A stretch of DNA of 12,839 nt from Nitrospirota bacterium (GCA_015233485.1 JADFXO010000051.1:4631-17469), one strand, 5' to 3'. Shown: positions 1-7,492, numbered from the stretch's first letter. Notes: generated from the sequence alone by a model not told the origin. Numbers and translations are program-made.

Positions 1-20
1 TTTTTAGTGGATTTAAGATA

Positions 21-106
21 TAGCCATCTAAGAGGGTTGTTGGGTAAGCAGTCATTAAGCTGCCTTCCCAATAGACATTTTAATTTAGCCTCTCATGGGA
101 TGGCTA
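21..106. other. Long imperfect inverted repeat (structured RNA or mobile-element end)
   Basis: Four nested complementary blocks are visible: 21-28 TAGCCATC with 99-106 GATGGCTA (8 bp, perfect), 31-35 AGAGG with 89-93 CCTCT, 40-44 TTGGG with 67-71 CCCAA, and 46-51 AAGCAG with 60-66 (one bulged C). The apical loop is about 8 nt (52-59). No run of T follows on either strand, so a simple terminator is unlikely. It could be a small structured RNA, an RNA processing element or the remnant of a mobile-element end. The rest of 107-323 is AT-rich, with a short imperfect hairpin (278-301) and no supportable gene. Confidence 0.4.
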
Positions 107-323
107 AAAAAGAAAGTGAATAAATAAATCATGGGCAATAGTATGTAAAGTTATGTTTAAAAATAGAGATATTATGTAATATTGGATAGTTAATGTCATA
201 ATTTTGTTATTCATAATACATGATAACGTGTTGATAGCATTATAAATGATGATAATACTCTAAAAAACCCTTTATAACGATAGGTACAAATTCCTATATC
301 GGAGCTTGGGTTTGAGATTTCTA

Positions 324-352
324 TTGATAATTAATTCTGTTTGTGTTATAAT
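324..352 (+). promoter_or_regulatory. Strong sigma70-type promoter for the ASCH gene
   Basis: A -35 TTGATA (324-329), a 17-bp spacer and a perfect -10 TATAAT (347-352) are visible. A TG sits at 344-345, giving the extended -10 form TGT-TATAAT. Transcription would begin near 357-360, only a few bases before the ATG at 363. That argues against translation starting upstream of 363 from this promoter. Confidence 0.65.
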
Positions 353-362
353 GCCAGCCGTA

Positions 363-986
363 ATGATTTCGTTTGAGAAGCGATTTTATGATAACATAAG
401 AGAAGGCAAGATAACGCTGGCTTTCAGGCACTGGGATACCCTTAGGGTGTTGAGAGGAAAAATATACCGGTCTCATAATATAGGCCTTTTACGGATTATT
501 GATGTTGACTTCAAGAGGATTCAGAATATCACGGTAGATGAGATAAAGAGGTGTGGATTTGAAACTATGGAGGAGTTTAACGCGGATTTTTCTTTGCATG
601 CGGAGACGGATGTAGATTTCGAAAGGGACAGGGCTGTTAAAATAGAGTTTGAGTACATCGGCGAGGACATCGAAAACTATAAAAAATCAATGGGAAACGT
701 AAAGGACTCGGAGATTTTCAATATTAAAGAGCAGCTTCTCGTCCTGGAGCAAAAAAACCAGGCCCCGTGGATACGCAAGACGCTTCAAATTTTGAAAGAC
801 CAGGGGTATATCATGTCAAAGGACCTTGAACTGGAAATAGATATTCCCTCGGATACGATAAAGAATTTTATGAGAAATCTCAAGGCCCTGCATTTGATCT
901 CCACAAATACGAGAAAGGGTTACTCTATAACCCCGTTAGGCTCGAAACTGCTTCGCCACCTGTGCAGCAAAGACGATGATTCATAG
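363..986 (+). CDS. ASCH-domain protein with C-terminal winged helix
   Basis: The 207-residue product opens directly into an ASCH-like fold: the MISFEKRF start, then GKITLAFRHW (residues ~15-24), then GLLRIIDVDF (~40-49) and a DEIKRCGFETMEEF segment (~61-74). ASCH domains are beta-barrels related to PUA and are predicted or shown to bind RNA or modified nucleosides. The C-terminal ~65 residues (APWIRKTL onward, ending ITPLGSKLLRHL) look like a winged helix-turn-helix, so the protein may link nucleotide or RNA recognition to DNA binding. The frame is open upstream to TTG codons at 306 and 312. I chose ATG 363 because the family normally begins here and because an excellent promoter overlaps the upstream codons; the catch is that no Shine-Dalgarno precedes 363. 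The next gene has its own promoter, so this looks monocistronic. Fold assignment is by motif reading; the biological role is unknown. Confidence 0.75.
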   Translation: MISFEKRFYDNIREGKITLAFRHWDTLRVLRGKIYRSHNIGLLRIIDVDFKRIQNITVDEIKRCGFETMEEFNADFSLHAETDVDFERDRAVKIEFEYIGEDIENYKKSMGNVKDSEIFNIKEQLLVLEQKNQAPWIRKTLQILKDQGYIMSKDLELEIDIPSDTIKNFMRNLKALHLISTNTRKGYSITPLGSKLLRHLCSKDDDS

Positions 987-1080
987 GGTTTATCGTTAAC
1001 AGTTCCATTTACCTGTCAAATCCCCCTACGGTTAGAAGATAATTGATCTTTAAATACCTTAAGTATACTGTTAAAATACA

Positions 1081-1109
1081 TTGTAAATTATAAGTTTTTT
1101 TTATATAAT
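1081..1109 (+). promoter_or_regulatory. Sigma70-type promoter for the kinase gene
   Basis: TTGTAA (1081-1086), a 17-bp spacer and a perfect TATAAT (1104-1109) are present. The expected start near 1116 leaves a leader of about 80 nt containing the GGAGG ribosome-binding site at 1185-1189. The 987-1080 stretch between this promoter and the ASCH stop also holds an 8-bp inverted pair (996-1003 / 1067-1074), which may be chance. Confidence 0.55.
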
Positions 1110-1197
1110 TGGAATAGGTGGTTTACGCGGCGTATTATGTAACCTGAGCGGGAAGCCGGGGTGTCGTGGAAGCAGGGGGGCGTTGGAGGCGAGGGAA

Positions 1198-2559
1198 ATG
1201 GCTGAATTGGCAGATAAAATAGGGCGTTATGAGATTATAGAAAAAATTGGCGAGGGTGCTATGGGGTTGGTTTTTAAGGCGCATGACACCATAATTGACC
1301 GCGTAGTGGCAATAAAAACAGTCAAGCTGGCCAGTGGCGGCCTCACGCCGTCGGCTCACAATATGATAAAACAATTTTGCAACGAGGCGAAAATCGCCGG
1401 CCGCCTGAATCATCCAAACATAGCGGCAATCCACGATGTAGGAGAGCAGGCCAATTCATTTTATCTTGTCTTTGAGTATGTAAAGGGTGTTACGCTTAAG
1501 GATTTAATCATCAGGGGGGATAAAATCCTGCTAAACGATAAGATTGCACTGCTGATACTCTTAGCCCGCACACTGCACTATGCCCATCAGCACGGCGTGA
1601 TACACAGGGACATTAAACCTGCGAACGTGATGGTCTTTGATGATATGCAGATTAAGGTTATGGATTTTGGCATCGCGGTCCTGGACACTCAGTCTAACAA
1701 ACTCGACGACACTATGGGGATTTTTACGGGGACGCCTTATTACATGTCGCCGGAGATGGTAAGAGAGGAAGAGATAGACAAGCTGACCGATGTGTTTTCA
1801 TTAGGGGTACTGTCGTACGAGTTTCTTACGGGCGTGAAGCCTTTTACGGGTGTGAATTTCAAGGAACTATTTGAGTGTATAGAGACTAAAGACCCGGAAT
1901 TGCTCCATCGCCTTGACCCGTCGATACATGAAACGATATGCTCGTACGTCATGAAAATGCTTGAGAAAGACAAGAAGAGGCGTTTTCAGTCAGCAGGAGA
2001 ATTTGCCGACGCGCTTGAGTATTATCTGGAGGCCCGCAGCAGGAAAAAAACCGCGCCTGTGGCGCTGTCGGCCGATTTTAACAAACTGGAGTTGATTAAA
2101 ATGCTTCAGAACAGGTATTTATTCTTTTCCGATTTCACGGAGGCGGAGATGTTGAAGTTATTTTCGTTGAGCGGGAAGAAGATATACAGAAAGGGCGCGG
2201 TAATATACAAAGAGGCCGCGATAGATGACAGGATGTATATAATAATAGCCGGGCGGGTTAAGCTCTTAAAGAAATCCTCTGATGACGGCAAGGTGACGCT
2301 GCTTAAGGAGTTAAAAAACGGTGATTGTTTTGGGGAGTTAGGGTTCTTAAATAACTCACCGCGCTATGCCGCCGCTGTGACAGAGACAGACACGGTTTGC
2401 ATACTAATAAGCGACACAGTATTAAGGAAGACGGAGCCGTATATCTGTTTAAAACTCTACAAGAATCTAAGCGTAATGCTCTCTGAGCGAATCCGCCAGG
2501 GCGACGAGAAAATCGGCAGCCTGACACGTGAAATCGAAGAGCTGAAGGGACGCGGATAA
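1198..2559 (+). CDS. Ser/Thr protein kinase with C-terminal cyclic-nucleotide-binding domain
   Basis: The 453-residue protein begins with a complete Hanks-type kinase domain: glycine loop GEGAMG (18-23), catalytic Lys40 in VAIK, HRDIKPAN (136-143, catalytic Asp138), DFG (156-158), the GTPYYMSPE activation/P+1 segment and DVFSLGVLSYEFLTG. All catalytic landmarks are intact, so an active cytoplasmic kinase is expected. A CNB/CRP-like domain follows at ~305-420, with the phosphate-binding cassette FGELGFLNNSPRYAA containing Glu380 and Arg389, the residues that contact cAMP or cGMP in this family. A short charged helix ends the protein; there is no transmembrane anchor. ATG 1198 is preferred over TTG 1183 because GGAGG sits 8 nt upstream. 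The order kinase-then-CNB is the reverse of eukaryotic PKG. The substrate is unknown; the downstream channel gene is a possible but unproven partner. cNMP binding is inferred from motifs. Confidence 0.9.
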   Translation: MAELADKIGRYEIIEKIGEGAMGLVFKAHDTIIDRVVAIKTVKLASGGLTPSAHNMIKQFCNEAKIAGRLNHPNIAAIHDVGEQANSFYLVFEYVKGVTLKDLIIRGDKILLNDKIALLILLARTLHYAHQHGVIHRDIKPANVMVFDDMQIKVMDFGIAVLDTQSNKLDDTMGIFTGTPYYMSPEMVREEEIDKLTDVFSLGVLSYEFLTGVKPFTGVNFKELFECIETKDPELLHRLDPSIHETICSYVMKMLEKDKKRRFQSAGEFADALEYYLEARSRKKTAPVALSADFNKLELIKMLQNRYLFFSDFTEAEMLKLFSLSGKKIYRKGAVIYKEAAIDDRMYIIIAGRVKLLKKSSDDGKVTLLKELKNGDCFGELGFLNNSPRYAAAVTETDTVCILISDTVLRKTEPYICLKLYKNLSVMLSERIRQGDEKIGSLTREIEELKGRG

Positions 2560-2644
2560 TATATAGCAACAGCCTCAAATACTTGAACACGTTTTTATCA
2601 TGAGTTAAATCCACAATTGGCGTATCGTGAGTCTTTACATACTT

Positions 2645-2670
2645 TTTATGTTACCTTTAGGTAACATAAA
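2645..2670. promoter_or_regulatory. Perfect 12-bp-arm palindrome upstream of the channel-gene promoter
   Basis: The arms 2645-2656 and 2659-2670 are exact reverse complements separated by two bases (core GTTACCTTTAGGTAAC). The element lies 35 bp upstream of the -35 box of the next gene and about 85 bp after the kinase stop. A T-rich but not immediately adjacent run follows. It could be a dyad operator for a dimeric regulator, or part of the kinase terminator. The near-absence of a loop and its place before a strong promoter favour an operator slightly. Confidence 0.5.
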
Positions 2671-2705
2671 TATATTATATTTTTTTAAATTTTTCATAAA
2701 TACTA

Positions 2706-2734
2706 TTGACATATTAATAATATTTATGTACAAT
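2706..2734 (+). promoter_or_regulatory. Near-consensus sigma70 promoter for the pentapeptide channel gene
   Basis: A perfect -35 TTGACA (2706-2711), a 17-bp spacer and -10 TACAAT (2729-2734) are present. Transcription should start near 2741, leaving a 5' leader of roughly 110 nt before the ATG at 2850, long for a simple leader. Confidence 0.7.
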
Positions 2735-2793
2735 GGCTCAGCGTAGGTTGAGAATGAATAGATTGGAGAAGTAAGAGAAACGCGAAGGAATGG

Positions 2794-2825
2794 TTCAGTG
2801 TGATTAGAGGAAGGTACTCACTGAA
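2794..2825 (+). other. Potential stem-loop in the 5' leader of the channel mRNA
   Basis: TTCAGTG (2794-2800) is the exact reverse complement of CACTGAA (2819-2825), giving a 7-bp stem with an 18-nt purine-rich loop. The stem ends 13 nt before the AAGGG ribosome-binding site (2839-2843). It could modulate translation, but a stem this short may be coincidental and it matches no riboswitch class I recognise. Confidence 0.3.
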
Positions 2826-2849
2826 GATGGAGTTAGATAAGGGTTTGAT

Positions 2850-5702
2850 ATGATTAATATAACATATAATATGAGATATTTGAAGAAATTACTATTATTA
2901 GTATTAGCGGCGTTTGTGCTGTCAGCTTCAGGTGTTTCATATGGGGCAGAGGATAGAGAGAATGAATATCCTAAACATGACACAGTTGACGATCGGTCTT
3001 ATATACATATAGATGAGCTATCGGGATATTTCAATAAAGGAGATACTGTAAAAAATAGAAAGATAATAGCAAAAGATATAATTACACTTATTGGTAATCA
3101 CACATATAAGCTAGGCATCACAAATAGAACTAATCATGCACCGAATGATAATAGCACAAACAAAGATACTTTTGCAGTTAGGATAGATAATTCAAGCATA
3201 AAAGGAACGATAGGATTTAATAACATTTTAGTTGACGATTGTATTATTAATAATACGTTATTATCTATAAAAGATAAAGGCACTATATATAAACAAGCAA
3301 TAGATCTGAACATAAACCAGAATATTGTTAATAAATTGATAAATCAATTAATACCACATAATGCAGATAACGGTACAACTGTTGTTCCCATGTATGTTGT
3401 TAATGTTGAAATATCTATCACTAATTCCGAGATAACACCTAATCATAGAACAGAATATTCTATTGATGCAGAAAATATAGTGTTCAGCAAAAAAGTAGAT
3501 TTTCATAATACATTATTTAATAACACCGCATATTTTAAGAATGACGTTTTTGTAGGCGATGCTATTTTTAACAAAGCAATATTTCATGAACTATCTATTT
3601 TTAGTCAATGTATTTTTAATAATAAGGCTAATTATATTTGGTCTATTTTCCATGGTATAACATCATTTTCTTCAGCAGTGTTTATGGGGACGGCAGACTT
3701 TACGCTTGCTACCTTTAAAGATCAAGTTGGATTTGTATCTACAATTTTTTATGGTGATGCAATATTTTACATAGCGTCGTTTCATAGTGCGGCATATTTT
3801 GAGGATACTCGTTTTCTGAAAATGCTCAAGATGGAATCCTCAACTTTCTATAATTATGCAGATTTTCACAACTCACTAATAAATCAACTAAATATGAATA
3901 GCTCACTCCTTAAACCGATAATATTTGACGATCGTTTTGATTTAAGGAATTCAATTATAAGAGAAGCATACTTTGGTGACATTATTTTTAAAAAAGGAGC
4001 TGATTTTTCTAATGCATGTTTTGGCGTACATCCAGAATTTATAGATTATAAAACGAACGCTAAACAATTTCAACCGTGTATAGAACATATAGGAATTGGC
4101 AAAAAAAAGCCGAATCTTATAAAATGGGATAACGTAACATTTATTAGGTCATCGATATTTGAAAACAATGCTAATTTTATAAGAACAGCATTCCTCGGTG
4201 GTGTATATTTTGATAGCATATCGTTTGAGAAGGAGCTTGATTTTACTGAAGCAGTTTTCGGAGATAAATCTGTTGAGGAACCGATAATATTAAAGGCTTA
4301 CGATTTGATTAGAGATATATATTACGATATTGCAAGAATAGCTTTAACCATTATTGGCGAAGGTTATGCAAATTATGTCAACGATATAGATCTTTATAAG
4401 ATATTAAAAAAATATTTTAATAAATTCGAGGAGATAATTCCTGCTGAAATAGGTAAGTTTATTGCCAATAGAGGAAAGGATCTTGAAATCTTATATTGGA
4501 GCATAATGGATATATGTTCTTCTGATGCTAAGGTAAATCGTTATATGTTTTCTTATTTAAATTTTAATAAAATAAAATTAAAGTTCCATCAATTACCACG
4601 TATCAATGAATGGTCTATCAAAAGCTCTGCTATTCGTGAGAGCTTTGCCAATAAAAATGCAATCACCCACATCGAACCCATTTCAGAATCTCTAAGAAAA
4701 TTTCAAGAAGGGTTCAAATCATTTGGTGCGGACAGTAGTGCTAACAAGGCCGCATATGCTATATTTAAAAGCAAATGTTACGATGAGGACTTACGCAATG
4801 ACTACAGTCATAATGACAATATCATAGGTCGTGATAGACGTGCAATAGTTAAGATAGGAGTCTTTCTACATGTAGATCAGATTGTTTCAATGATGAAGAT
4901 GATATTTTTAGGGATTCCATCATGTTATGGACGAGACTTAGGTCGTCTTGTAATATTCTCATTAATTATTCTTTTTTCATTTACATTTGCATACATGAAC
5001 GATAAAGACTTTTGCCATAAATGTTGCGATAAATATGGAGATGGGAACGCCATGTGTAATAAAAAGATTGAAGATAATGGTAGCTCATGGTGCAATACGA
5101 TACATAGAAAAAAAAGTCATTCACATGAACGCAATAAGTTTTCATTGAGACTTTTTCAGTTCCCGGTTATCGTTGATTTTGACCTTCATAGATATGTGTA
5201 TAAAGGCTCCGTAAAGTCATATAAGTGTCATATGGATTTATTAATTAAACTCATTGAGTTTAGTATATTGTTTTTTATATCTATTGGCTCGTTTTTACTT
5301 ATAATATATAAGGAACCACTTGTTGGTATATTGTTAGTATTGATTACCTTCATATTGTTCTATGTTATAAAATACTGTTCAATTAATAAAGGTAGTAAAC
5401 AATGTGAAAAGGTGAATGACCCTAATCCGGCTGATGAAAGTGGGGAAGACAACAGCAAAAATCAAAAAGTATTATACGAAAAAATCGAACTATTATTTAA
5501 GGAATGTTTCTCTGACGCTTTTTTATTAAGCCTGGTTCTTTTATTTAAAATTGGGTATGGGAATACAGAGGTCAAGTCATCAAGCCTATATGTCCTCATT
5601 TATATTGAATGGCTGTTAGGATATATTATATATATACATCTGCTATATACATTAAAAAATACAGTTCCTTTTGTTGGGGCTTTTTTAGACAAATTAATTT
5701 AA
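2850..5702 (+). CDS. Pentapeptide-repeat protein fused to K+-channel-like membrane module
   Basis: The 950-residue product has, in order: a signal-peptide-like N-terminus (RYLKK, then a hydrophobic core, SYGA near residue 33); an Asn/Ile-rich stretch; degenerate pentapeptide repeats of the A(D/N/Y)F..A.F type at ~206-390 and again ~430-470, predicting a right-handed beta-helix; a mostly helical region (~485-690); TM1 (~700-716); a loop with cysteines 722, 725, 726, 736 and 748; an FSLRLFQFPVIVDF segment (764-777); TM2 (~801-820); TM3 (~824-842); and a pore-like KIGYGN (900-905) followed by TM4 (~913-935), which carries the Glu and Gly typical of Ion_trans_2 channels. ATG 2850 is chosen because AAGGG lies 6 nt upstream; ATG 2871 would give a neater signal peptide but has no ribosome-binding site. 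Codon use is markedly AT-rich compared with mutS2 and rmlC, suggesting acquisition. Ion selectivity and ligand are unknown; the channel call is from motif similarity. Confidence 0.8.
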   Translation: MINITYNMRYLKKLLLLVLAAFVLSASGVSYGAEDRENEYPKHDTVDDRSYIHIDELSGYFNKGDTVKNRKIIAKDIITLIGNHTYKLGITNRTNHAPNDNSTNKDTFAVRIDNSSIKGTIGFNNILVDDCIINNTLLSIKDKGTIYKQAIDLNINQNIVNKLINQLIPHNADNGTTVVPMYVVNVEISITNSEITPNHRTEYSIDAENIVFSKKVDFHNTLFNNTAYFKNDVFVGDAIFNKAIFHELSIFSQCIFNNKANYIWSIFHGITSFSSAVFMGTADFTLATFKDQVGFVSTIFYGDAIFYIASFHSAAYFEDTRFLKMLKMESSTFYNYADFHNSLINQLNMNSSLLKPIIFDDRFDLRNSIIREAYFGDIIFKKGADFSNACFGVHPEFIDYKTNAKQFQPCIEHIGIGKKKPNLIKWDNVTFIRSSIFENNANFIRTAFLGGVYFDSISFEKELDFTEAVFGDKSVEEPIILKAYDLIRDIYYDIARIALTIIGEGYANYVNDIDLYKILKKYFNKFEEIIPAEIGKFIANRGKDLEILYWSIMDICSSDAKVNRYMFSYLNFNKIKLKFHQLPRINEWSIKSSAIRESFANKNAITHIEPISESLRKFQEGFKSFGADSSANKAAYAIFKSKCYDEDLRNDYSHNDNIIGRDRRAIVKIGVFLHVDQIVSMMKMIFLGIPSCYGRDLGRLVIFSLIILFSFTFAYMNDKDFCHKCCDKYGDGNAMCNKKIEDNGSSWCNTIHRKKSHSHERNKFSLRLFQFPVIVDFDLHRYVYKGSVKSYKCHMDLLIKLIEFSILFFISIGSFLLIIYKEPLVGILLVLITFILFYVIKYCSINKGSKQCEKVNDPNPADESGEDNSKNQKVLYEKIELLFKECFSDAFLLSLVLLFKIGYGNTEVKSSSLYVLIYIEWLLGYIIYIHLLYTLKNTVPFVGAFLDKLI

Positions 5703-5740
5703 GCGAGTGTGTCCCACCTTTTTTATGATGAATACTTTAC

Positions 5741-5762
5741 GGCTGGTTGGTGGCTGGTTGGT
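5741..5762. repeat. Tandem duplication of an 11-bp unit
   Basis: GGCTGGTTGGT occurs twice head to tail (5741-5751 and 5752-5762), and TTTACGG flanks the pair on both sides (5736-5742 and 5774-5780) as a direct repeat. It lies between two convergent genes. Replication slippage is the simplest explanation. No convincing intrinsic terminator hairpin is seen in 5703-5789. Confidence 0.7.
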
Positions 5763-5789
5763 CATCGTTGGATTTTACGGTTATAGATT

Positions 5790-7454
5790 TTAACCACTTT
5801 CAAGAGCTGATTCAATAACGGCTTCGAGTTTATCAAAAAAATCTATTACATCCTGATGAAGCTCCTCCGGCAAGAAACTATTGCATAAATCAACGCGATT
5901 AATAATCAGTCCAAAACGTTCTCGTAATATCTGGAAAAGCGAGTCTTTATTCTCAAAGAGTATTTTTTTACCGTTGACTTCGCTGAAAATATTTGCGGCT
6001 ACGTCCCGCCATGTTTTCGTTTTAGGCAAAGTGAGATTCTGTTCATTAAAGAATGTTTCAATGGCTTCTATTATAGGGGTATTATCTGTTTCATTTCTTA
6101 TATTATCTGCCGCTCTTTTCCACGTTTCAGACACAAGCAGATAATTTTCGATGTTTTTTCTCTTCCATTCAAATATGACCTCGTTGTTTGGCAGATGAGT
6201 TTCATCAGAATCATAATCAAATAACATAACGCGATTGACGGTAGGGACTATTTTTCTCAGTCCTCTAATATGCTCATCTGCAAATTCGCGCATCGCAACT
6301 TTTGATGTGCCGCCCATTATTTTGACATAAAATCTTTTCAACAAGTATTGTTTATCAAGTACGGAGGCCCATGCGTTTAAGATTCTCTCATCATCTTCGC
6401 CTTCGACATATAAGATGAACGGATCCTGCTCTGTATTTACGATCTCCATATTATTAACGTCTGATAATGCGGTTATAATTTCCTGTGTTGATTCGATTCT
6501 TTCTGGTTTTTGGTTTAGTAATGAAATAATATTTCCATGATATACCCTTTTAATAAATTCTTCCGCATGTGTGGCAATTATAAATTGAGTGGTATTTAAT
6601 CGTTGGAAATAGTTTAGAATTTCCCGCTGGAGATTGACGTGCATGTGTGCGTCAGGCTCATCGAAAAGAATTGTGGTTAATCCTTCATATCCATAATAAA
6701 AGGCAAGCAGTGTCAAAGCCTGATGAAAACCGCTGCCCCCTGAAATAATATCAAATTTTCTTCCATCTTTATCCTGATATTCAATTTCTATGTTTATGCT
6801 CTCACCACCCTCGTAGTCGGGGGGAAGAATGTCTACGTCAAACCATTCTTTTACCTTTTCTTCAATGATTTCCCAGTTTTCATCATCGTTGGACACTCTA
6901 TATAGGATATTGCGCAAAACAGAACCAGGTTGGCCCTTACCGACATTGCGTCTTACAACCGCATCATCAACTAATATTTCGAAAGGATCTAATCCTGAAA
7001 AAGGTGGAACATAAACTAATCGGGGTAGCACATTGTCATCATACAGCTTATAAAAATCTGACCATCCCTTTTGTGGAAAGGCATAAATAGCCTGCGGAGA
7101 TTGGTATCTCACTGAGACACCAAACTCTTCTATTGTGTCATCTTTTTTCTTAAACTTGAGAATAATCTCAATTAAAATGAACTTTTGTTGTCGCGCAATA
7201 TATCTGCCTTTCCATAATAAATTAAATTCAGGTAAGGGAAGTGCAGTAAAGTTGGGCAATACGATCTGTATGCTTCCTGATTTTTTTTGTTTTGACCTGC
7301 GAAACGCATCAACACAGTATTGCCAAATAGCCATAGCCTGAAGGATAGTGCTTTTGCCGCTGTTATTCCTTCCAACCAGCAGGTCAAACTTGGTAAAGGT
7401 ATATGTCTGGTCAGATATGCCTTTAAAATTCCTTATGGTCAATTCTGTAATCAT
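5790..7454 (-). CDS. OLD-like ATPase with C-terminal TOPRIM domain
   Basis: The 554-residue protein starts with an ABC/SMC-type ATPase: Walker A GRNNSGKS (28-35), signature SGGSG (238-242), Walker B ILFDEPDAH (262-270) and the His switch ATHAEE (294-299). A TOPRIM-like domain follows: YVEGEDDE (349-356) supplies the acidic glutamate, FDYDSD (412-417) the DxD pair, and KNIENYLL (433-440) is a conserved-looking element of such proteins. This is the overcoming-lysogenization-defect (OLD) architecture, whose members are metal-dependent nucleases and often act in phage defence. No UvrD-like (GajB-type) helicase partner lies nearby, so a stand-alone class 1 form is more likely than Gabija. The start is supported by GAGG 8 nt upstream. 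It lies 38 bp downstream of the ABM gene, with its own likely promoter. Nuclease activity and target are inferred, not shown. Confidence 0.85.
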   Translation of the reverse strand: MITELTIRNFKGISDQTYTFTKFDLLVGRNNSGKSTILQAMAIWQYCVDAFRRSKQKKSGSIQIVLPNFTALPLPEFNLLWKGRYIARQQKFILIEIILKFKKKDDTIEEFGVSVRYQSPQAIYAFPQKGWSDFYKLYDDNVLPRLVYVPPFSGLDPFEILVDDAVVRRNVGKGQPGSVLRNILYRVSNDDENWEIIEEKVKEWFDVDILPPDYEGGESINIEIEYQDKDGRKFDIISGGSGFHQALTLLAFYYGYEGLTTILFDEPDAHMHVNLQREILNYFQRLNTTQFIIATHAEEFIKRVYHGNIISLLNQKPERIESTQEIITALSDVNNMEIVNTEQDPFILYVEGEDDERILNAWASVLDKQYLLKRFYVKIMGGTSKVAMREFADEHIRGLRKIVPTVNRVMLFDYDSDETHLPNNEVIFEWKRKNIENYLLVSETWKRAADNIRNETDNTPIIEAIETFFNEQNLTLPKTKTWRDVAANIFSEVNGKKILFENKDSLFQILRERFGLIINRVDLCNSFLPEELHQDVIDFFDKLEAVIESALESG

Positions 7455-7476
7455 ATCCCCAACCTCATGACCCTAT

Positions 7477-7485
7477 ATTATAGCA
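7477..7485 (-). promoter_or_regulatory. Extended -10 promoter before the OLD-like gene
   Basis: Read on the minus strand, the 38-bp gap contains TGC-TATAAT, an extended -10 element with a perfect hexamer; no good -35 is seen. Transcription would start near 7470, just upstream of the GAGG site. The nuclease gene can therefore probably be expressed independently of mutS2 and the ABM gene. Confidence 0.5.
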
Positions 7486-7492
7486 CAGGGCG

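Noticed and set aside
21..106. tRNA or intrinsic terminator
   Set aside because: The pairing pattern does not form a cloverleaf, and no T run follows the stem on either strand.
306..362. N-terminal extension of the ASCH protein from TTG 306
   Set aside because: It overlaps a near-perfect promoter, lacks a properly spaced ribosome-binding site and precedes the normal ASCH start.
1135..1434. 99-codon - strand reading frame across the kinase start
   Set aside because: Overlaps the kinase glycine loop region on the opposite strand and has no supporting ribosome-binding site.
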